DNA of 64,000 bases from Epinephelus fuscoguttatus (GCF_011397635.1 NC_064753.1:26064322-26128321), one strand, 5' to 3'; shown: positions 12,801 through 23,760, counted from the first letter of the stretch. A program made the numbers and translations. Notes: generated from the letters alone by a model not told the origin.

Positions 12801-14690
12801 TACTCTGTGTACTGAATGAATTGAATTTTCTCTCTTTGAACTTGGAAAAAAAATTATATTTCCATCAAATTAGATGGTTTACAGCAAGTGGAACCACTCT
12901 GCACAAGTCGAAAAGTTATGTTCTGACTGAATGCTTTGAGGCATGTGAACGCACATCATAAAAGCTCACTTTAGCGTCTGTGTCAACAGTAAAGTTGGAG
13001 CGTCTTATCAGAATGATTTCAATTGAAGAAATATTGTCCATGTAACCACAGCTATTGTTATGAAGCTCAGCGAAAGTTCAGTCAGGAAGACTTTCTTTCT
13101 GGTAATCCATTCACAGCTCTCTCCCTCCCACTGCTTCCTCCAATCAGCTGACTACGGCTGTTCACAATTCTAGTTATCCAATCAAACTTCGCCACGATCT
13201 CTATCAGCCAATCAGGTTGCCACTACAAAATTTTAAATCTGCTCTCTCCTCTGCTGCTGTCAGCCGTCATGTTAGGCAGAATTGTCGCTCCCTCCTCCAC
13301 CCCGTTCTCGTCCAGCCATCATATCCAGAGTTCAGGACAAGTTTAACAAAGGCTCATTCTTCTACTCATCCAGATCATCAGCACTTCTCCACCTCCCTCT
13401 CATCTCATCTTCACCACCTCTACCACCACCAGCATCAAGACCGCGGGGGGTGGGGGGGTGTTACCTATTCGACAATGGATCCATCACCCTCCTTAAATAA
13501 TACCATCTCGATGGGGTCTAATCGCCAAAGACTTTTCACATTTTCATTCTTGTGTGCACACGTTAATAAAATAAAAAATAAGTTTTCTTCCAGTAAAAAC
13601 TTCCAATGCATTTCAGTGCAATCTTCAGCCTTTATTTGAAGTGTGTTTAGCTTGCTGCTATGCACACAGTGAGGGCAGATGAATACCCCCAAGTGTAATT
13701 ACACTGAACAAAGCCTGCAGACATGTAGATGCCTTAAAGCAGGACCTGACAGTTAAAATCACCTGGACTTCAGAGGATATTCTGGTTTTCTGTGGACAGA
13801 TCTCAGCACCAGGACAGGTCTGGACCAGTTTTTTTTTTTCTTCAGAAAACTGTGTTTGAAATGTATGGTTTCTTCTCTTCTCTTTAGCCTTCAGCTGTCT
13901 GTAAAAACTTCCTCCTGAATCTGTTTGTGCAGTTGGTTGCACAACGGCTCTTTACCATTTTATCAATGTTTTCCATGTGAATTCATGATGGCCATTCATT
14001 CAAAGGGAAGTAACCATGGCAACTTCTGCATACTGTGTTGTCGTGTGCATACCCTCTATTCATGCTGTCTCTGGAAGTGAGACAAGGCCAGCAACATGGA
14101 CATCTCCAAGCCAGCAAGAGATGCCAGAAACAAAACATTAGGACGTATCCTATTTAGATTTGTACATGTCTGATGCTGAATATGTTGTGTGTGAGTGTGT
14201 GAGTGTCTCCATGAAGGACTACACTGTTGGGGTCTGAAGCACACCGTCACTTTCCTCCTTCACAAAACTGCTTAACCTGCTCAGCAGGCTGCAGAAGAGC
14301 TGAGCTCAGCATGAATGAAATGTACAAATTTGACTTCTAGCATTTACAAAATGACTGATCCAAAGCTGCAATGTTCATCACACTCCTGTGTGAACTACCA
14401 GTGTCACATTGTGTTATTTCAGCCTCTAATGGCAATCTACCCATTAGATTTCTGTGATATGTTTTCTGACTAATAATAATGTCACTAGGTGAGAGTTCAA
14501 ACTGTGGGTCACGAAAATTATTCGGCTCCATCACTGAGGTATTACACAACGAACACCACATTTCATATTTTGTAAGGGACAGGCCAACACTCCCAGTTTC
14601 ATTCCCAGAATTTGCTGCTAGCAAGACAAAAATGAAAAAGTTTCCCACATTTCCTGCCTGTTCCTCTGTGTGTCAGAGCAGCAGCAGCAG

Positions 14691-14768
<78 letters not shown>

Positions 14769-17700
14769 ACACACAGATACAAATTCACAGCACTGACACA
14801 CCCTCCAAATTTGTTCTAGATCTACCTGCAGCATGACAAGGCAGCCTTCAACCAGTCACGCCCAGGTTTGTTTGACATAATGACACGTTCTCGAAACATT
14901 CAGTCAAACTCCAAACAAAATAACCGCGTGAAAATGGAGCTGAGTTTATGTAGAAACATTCATGTGCATGTGCATGTGCATGTGTTGAAGTATGTGTGGA
15001 CTGTGTGCTTATTGTGCGCTGCTGAGGGGCTGTAGATTAAAAAAAACTAATCTAAGCCAAATCTTGTGCAACACATCAAACTGAAACAACTGTTCCATGT
15101 TGTACGGGCTCCTTTATAAACAACCAACAAGGATACAGAATCACAAAGAAAGGAAACAAAGCACCACAAGAGAGTCGAGTGGGAGAAAACAATCACGTGA
15201 TTTCATTTTCACAGCACAGCAATGTTAGCTCTTTGTAAAGCCTCTTAGACACTCGATTCTTCTGTCAATCTAATGTGCTGCTTCTCACACAGTAGACTGT
15301 ACCAGTTTGGACAAGTTGATGAAGCGGTGGGGAGGACAGGGCAGGTAGAGATATGTCCAAACTCATGAGAACTGCAAATAAGAAAGAAAACTGCAAGATA
15401 TAATTAAGCACTATAACTCTCAATGTTTGCTACAGAGCGGTGAAAAACAGCTTAGAGTAGGGGTAAAATGCAAGTCAGGTAGTTTTTATAATCTCCAAAA
15501 AAGGGTTTCTGTATGCCTTTATACAGCATGTGCGGATATGCAGCCACAAATCAATCAATCAAAAACTATACTGAGTGTAAGGATAGACGACACCAAGGGT
15601 TCCTACACGTTTTCCATTTCAAAATTTCCAGACTGAAATTTCTTGGTAGATTTTTCAGACCATGTTTAACATCTGAGTACAAATCGCTAGAATCAATCAG
15701 TTGTAAATAGTTAAATGATTTCATTTTCATGGCGTCTGTGCAGCCTTGTTCATTCACTGTGTCCATGGAAACGAGATAAACGCAGCCACAAAGGTTTGCT
15801 CTCCATACGCAGAAAAGAAAGTCAGTTTTCTTTTCTGATAACTACATCACTGCATTACTCATAAACATTTAAATAAGCTTAATATTTGGTTATTTGTGAT
15901 GCTATACAATTCAAAGATTTGCATTTTCTTTCACACTAATTTGTTTCTGGTATCTAGATGTGTTCATAAACACATTTTAAAATACAATTTGCTTCCCTTT
16001 CACATCTCCATTATTTCTTATCAATTGTACATGTACTTTTTCTTTGTCTGGTATTGTGAATAAATTTGTTAATTTGGTCGCAGATGAGCAGATTCGGTAA
16101 AGTTATAAGACACCTGGGGCAGAGCTTTTATGCTTATTCTGTTTAGGACTGTCCTAAACAGTCCTCATGCCATACCATACGTTGCCTTGCTTTCGACGAC
16201 ATCAAGCTCGCACTGGCCTGCAGTCTTTCACACAGTGGTAAACAATTTGGTAGCGCTGGCTGCCTGCTCCAAACAACATGAAAAACAGTCGGATTGTACG
16301 ATCAATAAATTTTTAGAAATTCAGAATTTTATAACTTAGAAAACAGAATAGGGGCAATAGTATGTAGTATTAACATCAAATCAAATTCCATACATTTCCA
16401 TACTGTGTAGGAACCCTGTACTCCAGTGTGTTATTTACCTGCTGTGCATCTGACCAGCATGAAAGGTCAGCGCCTCATATCATGCTACAACCTGGAATTC
16501 CCGTCCAGGTTGTAGCATGATATGAGGTAGTTACTGTGTAATCAATACAAGAACACTGGACACTGTGATCCAGTACATTCACTGCAGCATTCTAACTCAA
16601 AACTCAATCACACAACAACCCAAACCTCAGATGTTACCAAGCTGCTGCTGCTGCACATAAGAACCACTAAACATAATGTCTTCACCATCTACGTGATAAT
16701 CAACACTCAACCTGATATCCGACTCTTTGAATCTCCATCCACACTTGTAAGGGACAGGTGTTAGGATGCCCTTAAGGCAGCCAGATTTACCCATATTTAC
16801 ATCACTGAATAATAAGGGATGCAAGTTGTCTGACAATATCTCACGTGTCGTGGCAAAACAAGGGCGGCTGTATCAGGCAAACACACCAAAGTTAACCTTG
16901 CACTTGCTGGAGGATACCCTCATCCACAGAAATATGACACAATGTTGTGTTTGGCATTCACAGCGCTTTATACACGTAGTCGGTTACGAGAAGTATTTGT
17001 TTACAACCCTAACCAACCCTAGCTCTTTTGCAAAGCTATTGGGTTTAAATTTATCTAAGATTTTTTCAGGTCAGTTTACACAGCCAGTCATCCTTTCAAT
17101 GGAGAGCCTGCCCAAGGCTTTTAGACACAATGAAGTTGGCCCCATAACAAACTGACACCTGTCATGTACAGCAGGTTGGACAGCATGTCTTTTTTTCTGT
17201 GTACTCTGTGCTAAAAGTACAAAAGCGATGAGCATTAAGAGTAAACTTTGGCAGAAGGTTACAACATATATTTTGTTTGTCACATCAGGAAACAGACATG
17301 AACACTATTTGTAGGTGAACTAGAGCTGCGACAGTTACTCAATACATAAAATTAATTGGCAACTATTTTGGTAGTTGATTAAAACAATATCCCCTTGTAC
17401 TTTTATCCGCAAATGTAAAGATCTGCAGTGTTTTTATGTCTTATGCAATTGGTTACACAATGCCAACAATTTAAAGCCATTTTCTTAGGCTTACAGGCAT
17501 TCATTCATTCATTCATTCATTCTCTTTTCTGACATTTTATAGACCAATGCTGTGTCTCAAATCGTGTACTTCTGTACTTACACTTAATATTTTGAGTGCA
17601 TAAGAAGTGCGTTGACACTGAGAAGTATGGAAAAATGCAGTGCACCATGAGTACCTGGATGGTGCACTCAAAACAGTCAAGAAGTTGAGTGTGGAACTAT

Positions 17701-20700
17701 GGACACTTCTCGCACTCAATGGTCGCCATCTTGGCTATGTAGCAGAAGGGGAGGGACCGCTTTTCAAACTGAAAATGGTGGCCGAGGACTGTGCGACCGT
17801 GAACGTTGCTGCGTTGTACAAATACATGTGTTTTTTGCACTAAGCACCACTATACTGTTGTCGGATATAAGGCAGCAGTATGTTTCTTGGGTTAATTTAG
17901 CAGTCTGTAATGATTTGGTACCGCGAACGATAACGCGAATGCTAATGCTAGTTTGCTAACGAGCTGATTTGCGGTCGTCATTTCCAGTGAGTGCACAACG
18001 GCCGTGTTTGGTTTGAGACAACGCTACCCTGTTGAAATTTGCGCACTACGCCAATGAGTACATAGTGCACATAGTATAGTACATAGAAGTATACTTACGG
18101 AAGTATGTGATTTGAGACACACCACTAGTGATTTAAAAAAAAAAAAAAAAAAAAAATAGTAAGCAGATTAATTCATAAGGAAAATTAGCATTAGTTGCAG
18201 CCCTTTAGTGATCCAAGCCTTCCACACTTCTTTATCTTTCTTTCAGTGAACATAGAGATGTACTTAAAGGTATACTATGCAAGATTTGTCAGTTACTGAT
18301 TGTAAATGCGCTCACCTATAAAAGTAAAGGTAAAGACCAATCCCTGAATCACTCGTTTAGCATTTCACCTGGCTATATTTTCAATTTTTTCACCATTGCA
18401 TCTCTTGTTGCCTGTTGCTTATAGTCTGGCATCTGGTCACTACCTCTTTATAAAGGCCCGACCTCACTTGAGCACTGTGGGGGTAGACGCCCATAAACGT
18501 CCCAAACACAGAAAATAAGAAGAATAAAAGCAGAGTGTCTGCAGATAAACACATCTCCACACACTTCAAGTGGGTCATAAGTGATAACTGAGAGGGATTA
18601 TTTCTGTATGAGTTGACACATTTTTTTTTAAAAGGAAATTCTTGGGTAGTAAATCATTAAATATACTTTGTAGAGAAAACCCCCCAGAACTGAGCAATTC
18701 AAAAGAAAAATGTGTCTAACATAGCAAGTCATGATGTAACTTGTTTTGCACAATCAAAGTTATCCACAGAAATGTTGAACACAGCTTAAAAAAAACTTAC
18801 CAGACGGTTCTCATCAAACACCTCTAACAGCAGACGATGCTTCCTGGGATTAACCTGAAACATAATATAGACTGTGAAGTCTGGGTTCAATAATCAGCCT
18901 TGGTCGACAAAAGCAACAGCATGACTTTTAGCCTTATATGATAAAATACATAGTAAAGTAATCCAGTTTCCTGTCATAAAATGCAGCACATGAGCTTCAT
19001 TTTAAATATTTAATTTATCTTAAGTTTAACTTACTCTGAAAAAGAATTCCTCGTTCCATTTTGGGTCCAGTGTCTTCATGTAACATGAGATAGGAAGAAA
19101 ATATAGAATCAAAATAAAATAGGTGTCGACAAACAAAACAAGTGTAACTGCAACAGTGAACGTCTACCGTACTTACCTTTTTTATTGTTTTAGTCTGAAG
19201 ACTTGTGATCTCTCCATTGACGGGGTCGTAGAGGGACAGTCTTGTATAAGGATCGCTGCAGGACAAAGGAAGACACATTCAGATTCATATAAGCATCCAT
19301 CCAGAAAGATTTAAACAGTTATGATCTACGTTCTGCTCCTATGCTGTTAGTGCTTTGTGCGGCTCATGAGTCTCTACTTTCTTTCTAAAGGAAAACATTT
19401 TCTGGCATTGTCTGATCCAATCTTAGAAAACATTAAAATAATGGTTCCAGCTTCTCCATGCTTGACGCAAAATTGGCTGTAATTGTTGTTTTATGATGGT
19501 TTAGGGCACTGTGACATCCATTAATCACATTATCTATGACCCAATCTTTATGCAACTTTAGGCCTGCAGCAACTCTGTGTTATTAGTAATGTATCAAGTG
19601 ACTGGTTTTACATCAGAGTGATGTTAATACAGCAACTTTGGTTATGACACACATGATTAGAGAGTACCAGCATTGCAAAACTCAGGGCTCTTTGCACAGA
19701 TAATACAAGACAACTTTTTTTTATCTGAATGCTTTAAATACTCTTTTTTCTATAAGTTAAGGATTTTCTCTCTCTTTTTTTTTATATCAGATGTGAAAAC
19801 AACAAGAATGTCATTCTTCACCCCCCCCCCCCCCTTTGCCAAATCATCATAACCTGAAGCTGAATTGAATCTTGCTTGCTAAAAATATACAACACATTAC
19901 TTTGGGTCTGAATAGGATTTTGGAGAGAATAGCAGACTCAATCAGAATCATGAAACGCAAGATGATTCATGGTTCACGAACAGATGGCTCTGACGTACAG
20001 TTTGTCCATGGAAAAGATAATGTCATCACCTTCCTGTCAGTCAACACAACAGTTTAGAGGATGCAATTTCAGCAAGTTCCTCATAATGTCCAGCTTTACT
20101 GATAATAATTTGGGGACACTGACAGGAAATGGACAATACAGATACACAGGAAGATGACGACTTTGATTCTACAGAAAATCAAACACAAGTTGGTCGAATA
20201 AAAGAAGCTATTATGAGACGTCATCTTGGGGTCTGGGAAATTCTGACAGATATTTTTTTCACTATTCTCTGGTAATTTCAAAAGAAAACTATTTATCCAT
20301 TAATTCAAAAATAACTTAAAATTCATGTAGGACCAAAATAATTAGTAATTTAGTGATACATTTGATGGCTCTAGCTTCTCAATTGTGAAAATTTGCTGCT
20401 TTTTATGTCTTGTGTGACAGTAAACAGACTATCTTTGATTTTAGGACTGCTGACTATAAAAAAAAATAGATATCTGATGATATCAGAATTGCCTAATCAA
20501 GAAAATAACTGGCGGTTTAATCATCAACCAAACACTAGAACGTTAGTTGCAACCATCAGCATATATAAGTGTTACCTGTCTACAGCTTACCTTGCCCCAA
20601 GTATATCTTTTTTGGCCAGGCCAATTCCAGCAACGACTTTCACCTTTAGGATTCTGGAATCATCCTGAAATTAAAAAGATATACTAATGAGTTTACTATA

Positions 20701-22116
20701 TATAAATACGTTAATGACATAAAAACAGAGATGAGGTAGAGTACTTGGAGTATGCAAGGACACTCAAAGAGGAAGATAAGAAAATATCAAAAACATAAAT
20801 TAGTATCTTAAAGGTATATTTCACTTATAAAATTACCATTTGTAAATCAAATAATGATACTGTGTTATCTTGATTTAGTGATAAAAACTTTGTTTTACTC
20901 GCATGCATCCACAGAAAACAGCCAACATATTGATTTCTTGATTGATTGGGGAACACATTTAACAACAGCAAAACTATATCAAAACATGCATTAACAAACT
21001 CACACAATTTGTTGCAGCATTATCCAAGTCTCATTCATCCGGTCCTATCGGTACTTCACAAGTATTTTATATACATATCTTTGCTCTCTTTAAAGCCAGA
21101 CTCCAATACTAAGGACTTTTTTCTTTGTTTGGGAAGAACTGCTGCAACTGTATAAATGAGACTTGGATTATACTGCATGAGTTGTTTGAGAGATTGTAAA
21201 CTGATGTTTTGATGTAATTTGCAGTTAAATTTGATACCCAATCAATCAACAAATCGATTTGTTTGCCATTTTCCATGGAGGTATTTGAGATTTTCTTCAC
21301 TAAATCAAGGCAAGGTTAGCAGAAATTACGGCTGGGTGATATACCTATTATGTACGATATATCGATACATTTAAAGCAAAATATGAATTCAATTTGTGTA
21401 AATATCTTCAAATAAGCTCCAGTATGAGGAATAAGAAGGCCTGCTGAGTAAAACACATTCAACCATTTTCTCTTACACATTCTTTGCACCTCCAAACACT
21501 TACAAGACACATAAGATTTCCCCCCAACACTTTTATAAACACAAATTCCACTCACAAGCAGCAACCACATGTACAAATGGTCATTTCGTGTGTAAAATAC
21601 TCCCTTCGCAAAGCCGAACTGAAACTAAAAAGTGGGACCACTCTAACTCCAACTAAATCTAAGTGGCTGGTAACATTGTGTACATATGCTGGTCCAGTAT
21701 TTACTGTATATTGTCTTGTGTTAGTGTGACAAGGTGTATATACCCACAGGTATCCAACATACAGGCAAGTTTACAATATGAATCTATAGCAATGTATTGG
21801 ATCATGATAACAGTACGCACAACTTATGTTGATATAACTCACTATCACATGCATGCAGCTCACATCCCCCCAGTACAATCAGGGTTTATACTGTGAGATG
21901 ATGTAACATCCTGACAATACTTGGCACTGCTGCACATTTCCCATCATAATCTAACACAACCCTCAAAATGCAGTTACTGTCAAGTTAGTGAATCATCATC
22001 AGATTTCGCAATCAATCACACTGGCTTCAAGACACACGTATAGGGCCCTTACATTGTTAGCTGGAGTTAGAGCTCTGACAATAAGGTTTTAAGGCAAAAT
22101 AAGTCAAAGTTTGGTC

Positions 22117-22169
<53 letters not shown>

Positions 22170-22547
22170 AGGACGGGAAGCAGCCGCTGGCCAGCAGAGA
22201 GGCGTTACCAGCCCGGGGAGTCTGTTGTGTTTCCTGGCTGAAAAAGTGAACAGCTACAGCTTTAATTTGATTAGCATTAGCTGGGAAGTGTAGCTGATCA
22301 ATTACATCGATTTTTCTACCACTAAGTAACACATTTAGGTGAACACAAAACTCCTTATCTATCAAGTTAACCCGCTCGTGAGTTTAGTTAGCTCGCTAAT
22401 TAAACCCCAGTGTTGAGTTAGCGCTAACTAACTAGTTAGCTAGTTGGCTAACGACGTGATCACATGAATAGCCTCATTAACGGCTGGCAAACGTTAGTTT
22501 ACCTCATCTGTCTGAAGTCCTCGGATCTGTGGAGAAAGTGCAGCCAT
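988..22547 (-). CDS. nedd4: nedd4, C2-containing (short) isoform, N-terminal part only
   Basis: This is the 5' part of a NEDD4 E3 ubiquitin ligase, a cytoplasmic HECT enzyme whose C2 domain binds membranes and Ca2+. Eight coding exons join in phase: 22503-22547, 20591-20664, 19177-19255, 19035-19073, 18801-18854, 1732-1782, 1269-1330 and 988-1090, giving 169 residues. The product starts MAALSPQIRGLQTDE. The C2 domain covers about residues 16-155, with family motifs GLAKKDILGASDPY, TKTIKK, NPKWNEEF, VFDENRLTRDDFLGQ, ERPYTFKDF and SHKSRVKG. The WW domains and catalytic HECT domain are not in the window, because the gene runs off the left edge. NEDD4L is a close paralogue. The long alternative exon and the RFX7-TEX9-MNS1 neighbours favour NEDD4. 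The start is the only ATG that splices in frame into the C2 exons, but I cannot tell how the 5' UTR is built. Confidence 0.93.
1269..1330 (-). CDS. nedd4: nedd4 shared coding exon (C2)
   Basis: 62 nt encoding TENPNTERPYTFKDFLLHPR plus two bases of a Ser codon. The acceptor is CTCAG. The donor is a poor match, AAG|GTTGGC. Protein identity to the NEDD4/NEDD4L C2 domain is unmistakable. Confidence 0.93.
1732..1782 (-). CDS. nedd4: nedd4 shared exon where both N-termini converge
   Basis: 51 nt, 17 codons, TRDDFLGQVDVPLNQIP, phase 0 at both ends, donor GTGAGT. Its acceptor (CCTGTCAG) follows directly on a TC microsatellite, which serves as its polypyrimidine tract. Both the C2 exon at 18801 and the long exon at 8570 end in phase 0 and can join here. 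Confidence 0.94.
1789..1808. repeat. GA/TC microsatellite at a nedd4 splice acceptor
   Basis: A GA tract on the plus strand, read as TC in the nedd4 transcript. It ends five bases before the CAG acceptor of exon 1732-1782, so it doubles as the polypyrimidine tract. Confidence 0.9.
1850..1949. repeat. CA/TG compound microsatellite
   Basis: About 100 bp of CA units with interspersed CAGA. In the nedd4 transcript it reads as UG repeats, about 70-170 nt upstream of the acceptor of exon 1732-1782. Confidence 0.95.
2613..2947 (+). repeat. Interspersed repeat family A, copy 1
   Basis: It shares ordered blocks with 18266-18600 (inverted) and partly with 42566-42702. The blocks include CTTATGACCCACT, GTGAGGTCGGG, a TATAAA-A-GGTAGTGACCAG block, and the end TTGCATAGTATA. 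It is probably a non-autonomous DNA element or SINE of teleost type. The class is not certain. Confidence 0.75.
3543..3858 (+). repeat. Interspersed MITE family B, copy 1
   Basis: Ends are CCAGTGTGTACGA and CCTACACACTG, inverted with respect to each other. It shares TATAATCACCTGAAAATAAG and GCCCAGAACAGACAAA with the copy at 40758-41243, and the inverted version is at 60081-60494. Confidence 0.8.
6044..6441. mobile_element. MITE family C with terminal inverted repeats and 5-bp target duplication
   Basis: 398 bp bounded by CAGGGTGTCTACAGGT and its inverse ACCTGTAGACACCCTG, flanked on both sides by AGATA. The interior is AT-rich with repeated TTAAGAC-type words and no ORF. Related, more decayed copies are at about 36852-37260 and 46868-47222. 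Confidence 0.88.
6451..6929. mobile_element. MITE family D, copy 1
   Basis: Begins AAAGGAATACTTCACACAC and ends GTGGGTGAAGTTTTCCTTT, an imperfect terminal inverted pair. The interior shares CTCGCATGC-TCCACAGAAAA and ACATATTGATTT with 20810-21312. It lies nine bases from the preceding MITE. Confidence 0.8.
8570..9892 (-). CDS. nedd4: nedd4 long-isoform first coding exon
   Basis: 1323 nt, 441 codons, phase 0 donor AAG|GTGAGT. Four short islands match the human long isoform: RLRLHFASRRSNTDPLSE at the start, LRRCSSLVIFPKSP near residues 165-180, RSTSACLFSS near 335 and IQRSFSLEVPYAN near 370. The sequence between them is poorly conserved and Ser/Gly-rich, with a run GASEGGAGSGSDGGSCSSS. The open frame continues past 8570 to 8522 only as intron read-through. 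Confidence 0.93.
9893..10100 (-). promoter_or_regulatory. nedd4: Probable 5' UTR/promoter of nedd4 long isoform
   Basis: This sequence is immediately upstream of the long-exon ATG (9890-9892). An in-frame stop lies 15 nt upstream. A separate promoter is required by exon order. No core promoter motif could be named, so the placement is inference. Confidence 0.35.
14677..14775. repeat. AGC then long AC microsatellite
   Basis: Five AGC units pass into about 40 AC units (14693-14775), with a few interruptions at the end. It lies in the large nedd4 intron. Confidence 0.97.
15596..16417. mobile_element. TIR-flanked non-autonomous element
   Basis: AGGGTTCCTACAC at the left and GTGTAGGAACCCT at the right are perfect inverses, 822 bp apart end to end. 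The interior is AT-rich with no transposase ORF. No clear target duplication was seen. Confidence 0.6.
16473..16527. repeat. Perfect 24-bp inverted repeat (hairpin)
   Basis: Arms 16473-16496 and 16504-16527 are exact reverse complements, separated by a 7-nt loop (ATTCCCG). The left arm starts CCTCATATCATG. Confidence 0.95.
17498..17521. repeat. ATTC tetranucleotide microsatellite
   Basis: Six consecutive CATT/ATTC units in the nedd4 intron. Confidence 0.95.
17551..18121. mobile_element. MITE with TGTGTCTCAAATC termini
   Basis: The left end TGTGTCTCAAATC and the right end GATTTGAGACACA are perfect inverses, 571 bp apart. Subterminal inverted words (GTACTTC, GAAGTATAC) add to the palindromic structure. 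There is no transposase ORF. Confidence 0.85.
18266..18600 (-). repeat. Interspersed repeat family A, copy 2
   Basis: Inverted copy of the repeat at 2613-2947, with TATACTATGCAAGA at its plus-strand left end and the inverse of CTTATGACCCACT near 18570. It ends about 200 bp from nedd4 C2 exon 5. Confidence 0.75.
18801..18854 (-). CDS. nedd4: nedd4 C2 exon 5
   Basis: 54 nt encoding VNPRKHRLLLEVFDENRL. The acceptor is TTTCAG, the donor GTAAGT, and both ends are phase 0. It continues into TRDDFLGQ at 1782 across an intron of about 17 kb that contains the long-isoform exon. Confidence 0.94.
19035..19073 (-). CDS. nedd4: nedd4 C2 exon 4 (39 nt)
   Basis: 13 codons, TLDPKWNEEFFFR, with acceptor ATGAAG and donor GTAAGT, phase 0 at both ends. 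This very small exon carries the invariant NPKWNEE-type C2 motif (here DPKWNEE). It lies only 103 nt downstream of exon 3. Confidence 0.93.
19177..19255 (-). CDS. nedd4: nedd4 C2 exon 3
   Basis: 79 nt. It completes the split Ser of GAS and encodes DPYTRLSLYDPVNG and ending TKTIKK. Acceptor CTGCAG, donor GTAAGT. The Asp of SDPY is one of the usual C2 calcium-loop residues. Confidence 0.94.
20591..20664 (-). CDS. nedd4: nedd4 C2 exon 2
   Basis: 74 nt encoding DDSRILKVKVVAGIGLAKK followed by DILGA, plus two bases of Ser. Acceptor TTTCAG, donor GTAAGC. This is the first C2 beta strand and first calcium loop. Confidence 0.94.
20810..21312. repeat. MITE family D, copy 2
   Basis: Shares the start AAAGGTATATTTCACTTA, CTCGCATGCATCCACAGAAAA and the following ACATATTGATTT with the copy at 6451-6929. 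It lies in a nedd4 intron between the first two coding exons. Confidence 0.7.
22118..22167. repeat. TG microsatellite
   Basis: 25 TG units in the first nedd4 intron, about 340 bp from the first coding exon. Confidence 0.97.
22503..22547 (-). CDS. nedd4: nedd4 short-isoform first coding exon
   Basis: 15 codons, MAALSPQIRGLQTDE, followed by donor GAG|GTAAAC and joined in phase 0 to DDSRILK. It is less conserved than the C2 exons, as in other vertebrates. It lies at the edge of a region with extra CpG and a GGA/TCC tract that looks like a promoter. Confidence 0.82.
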
Positions 22548-22830
22548 ACTATCCTCGCCCTTCTTCCTCCCAGAGAGCGACGACAAGCAGAAGAAAAGCA
22601 GACAGTGGTCCCGCTCAACAGTGCGTTAGACTCAAGTGGTGTTCAGTTACTACTCTACGCCTCTATTATGCCCTCTGTGTGTTTACGCTGGTAGATATCG
22701 TGAACCTGACCTAGTGGCTAGCTGTGACACCGTCGTCACTCGCTGTATCCATCCTCCTCCTCCTCCTTTTCCTCCTCCTCCTCTGTTTCTTCCTCCTTCC
22801 TCCTCCTCCTCTTGTTTCCCTCTTCCTGTC
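22548..22830 (-). promoter_or_regulatory. nedd4: Probable nedd4 short-isoform 5' UTR and promoter region
   Basis: This lies directly upstream of the first C2-isoform ATG. It has scattered CpGs and a 60-bp GGA-rich tract (22753-22812 as TCC on the plus strand). No TATA box could be assigned. The transcription start cannot be placed from sequence alone. Confidence 0.45.
22753..22812. repeat. TCC/GGA tract upstream of nedd4
   Basis: 60 bp of TCC units with short interruptions on the plus strand, and GGA repeats on the nedd4 sense strand, 206-265 bp upstream of the ATG. Confidence 0.93.
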
Positions 22831-23553
22831 ACAGCCACAGCTTGAGAAAACCCAGGAGAAAACATCCGAGAGGACACGTGAACGCATCATCAGTTTCTCA
22901 CTAAATGCCCAGAGAAGTGGGAGAAGTATTCAGATCATTTTCTGGAGGAAAAGTACCACAATTAAAACACAAACTCAATTACAAGTAAAAGTTGTATATT
23001 TAAAACTTGTCACATAACAAAAGATCTACAAAAGGCAGTGGAATTTAACGTTAATTCAAATGCTGTACTTCAGTAGGCCTACATATTTTAGATAACTTTG
23101 CTTTCCTTGACTCTATAGATTTTGTACCTTATACTCAGTATTGGAAAGGCTACACTGGAAATGTAACAGATAATAGATTTCTAGTTACCCTTGAAAAAAG
23201 GTAATGAGTAATGAAACTATTTTATCTACTTAAAAGTAATATAACTTTTACATTTGATTACTTTTTTATTACTTGTCTAACCAAAGGGTTTTTGTTCACC
23301 ATCATGGGAGAGTGTGTAAAGCTGCCAATATTTGAATTTAAGAAGCTGCAATAAGAGTATTTTGCAGTACTTTTATAGTACTTTTCTATGAAAAATGACT
23401 CAAACCCATTAGCTGACTACTAAAATAGTCACCGATTATTTTAATAGTCGATTAGTCATTAATTAGTCTACTAATCGTAGCAGCCCCAATTCTAAGTATA
23501 AACTTTTACTGAAAAGAATATATTTGGATGTGACCCCTTTGTTATCACTAACT

Positions 23554-23760
23554 TTTTTCTTTTTTTTTTAAGATATGTTTTTGGGCATTTTGCCTTTAAT
23601 GGATAGGACAGCCAGTTGTGAAAGGGGGGGAGAGAGAGAGAGAGAGAGAGGGATGACATGCAGCAGAGGGCCACAGAGGGCACTGGACTCAAGCCCGGGC
23701 CACTGCGCAACAGCCTTGTATATGGGGCGCCTGCTCTATCCACTAAGCCACCGATGCCCC
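23554..23760 (-). mobile_element. tRNA-headed SINE with 13-bp target duplication, copy 1
   Basis: On the minus strand it begins GGGGCATCGGTGGCTTAGTG, with a tRNA-like A box (TGGCTTAGTGG) and B box (GGGCTTGAGTCC), and ends in an A-rich tail. It is flanked by identical GTTATCACTAACT at 23541-23553 and 23761-23773. Older copies are at 43027-43186 and 44951-45095. An RNA polymerase III-transcribed SINE is the natural reading. Confidence 0.93.

Larger units (their letters stand above)
9893..18800 (-). other. nedd4 intron between C2 exon 5 and long-isoform exon
   Basis: Non-coding, about 8.9 kb. The part next to 9893 must hold the long-isoform 5' UTR and promoter. Listed separately are an AC microsatellite (14693-14775), TIR elements at 15596-16417 and 17551-18121, a perfect hairpin at 16473-16527 and a family A repeat at 18266-18600. 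Nothing recognisable was seen in 10.1-13.0 kb. The region 12240-12310 is AT-rich with repeated ATATATTGCAAT units. Confidence 0.55.

Noticed and set aside
14479..14796. 105-aa ORF with a long HTHT run
   Set aside because: Product of the AC microsatellite at 14693-14775.
23571..23760. Possible tRNA gene
   Set aside because: The A and B boxes belong to a SINE head. No full cloverleaf is present, and the element has an A tail and target duplications.
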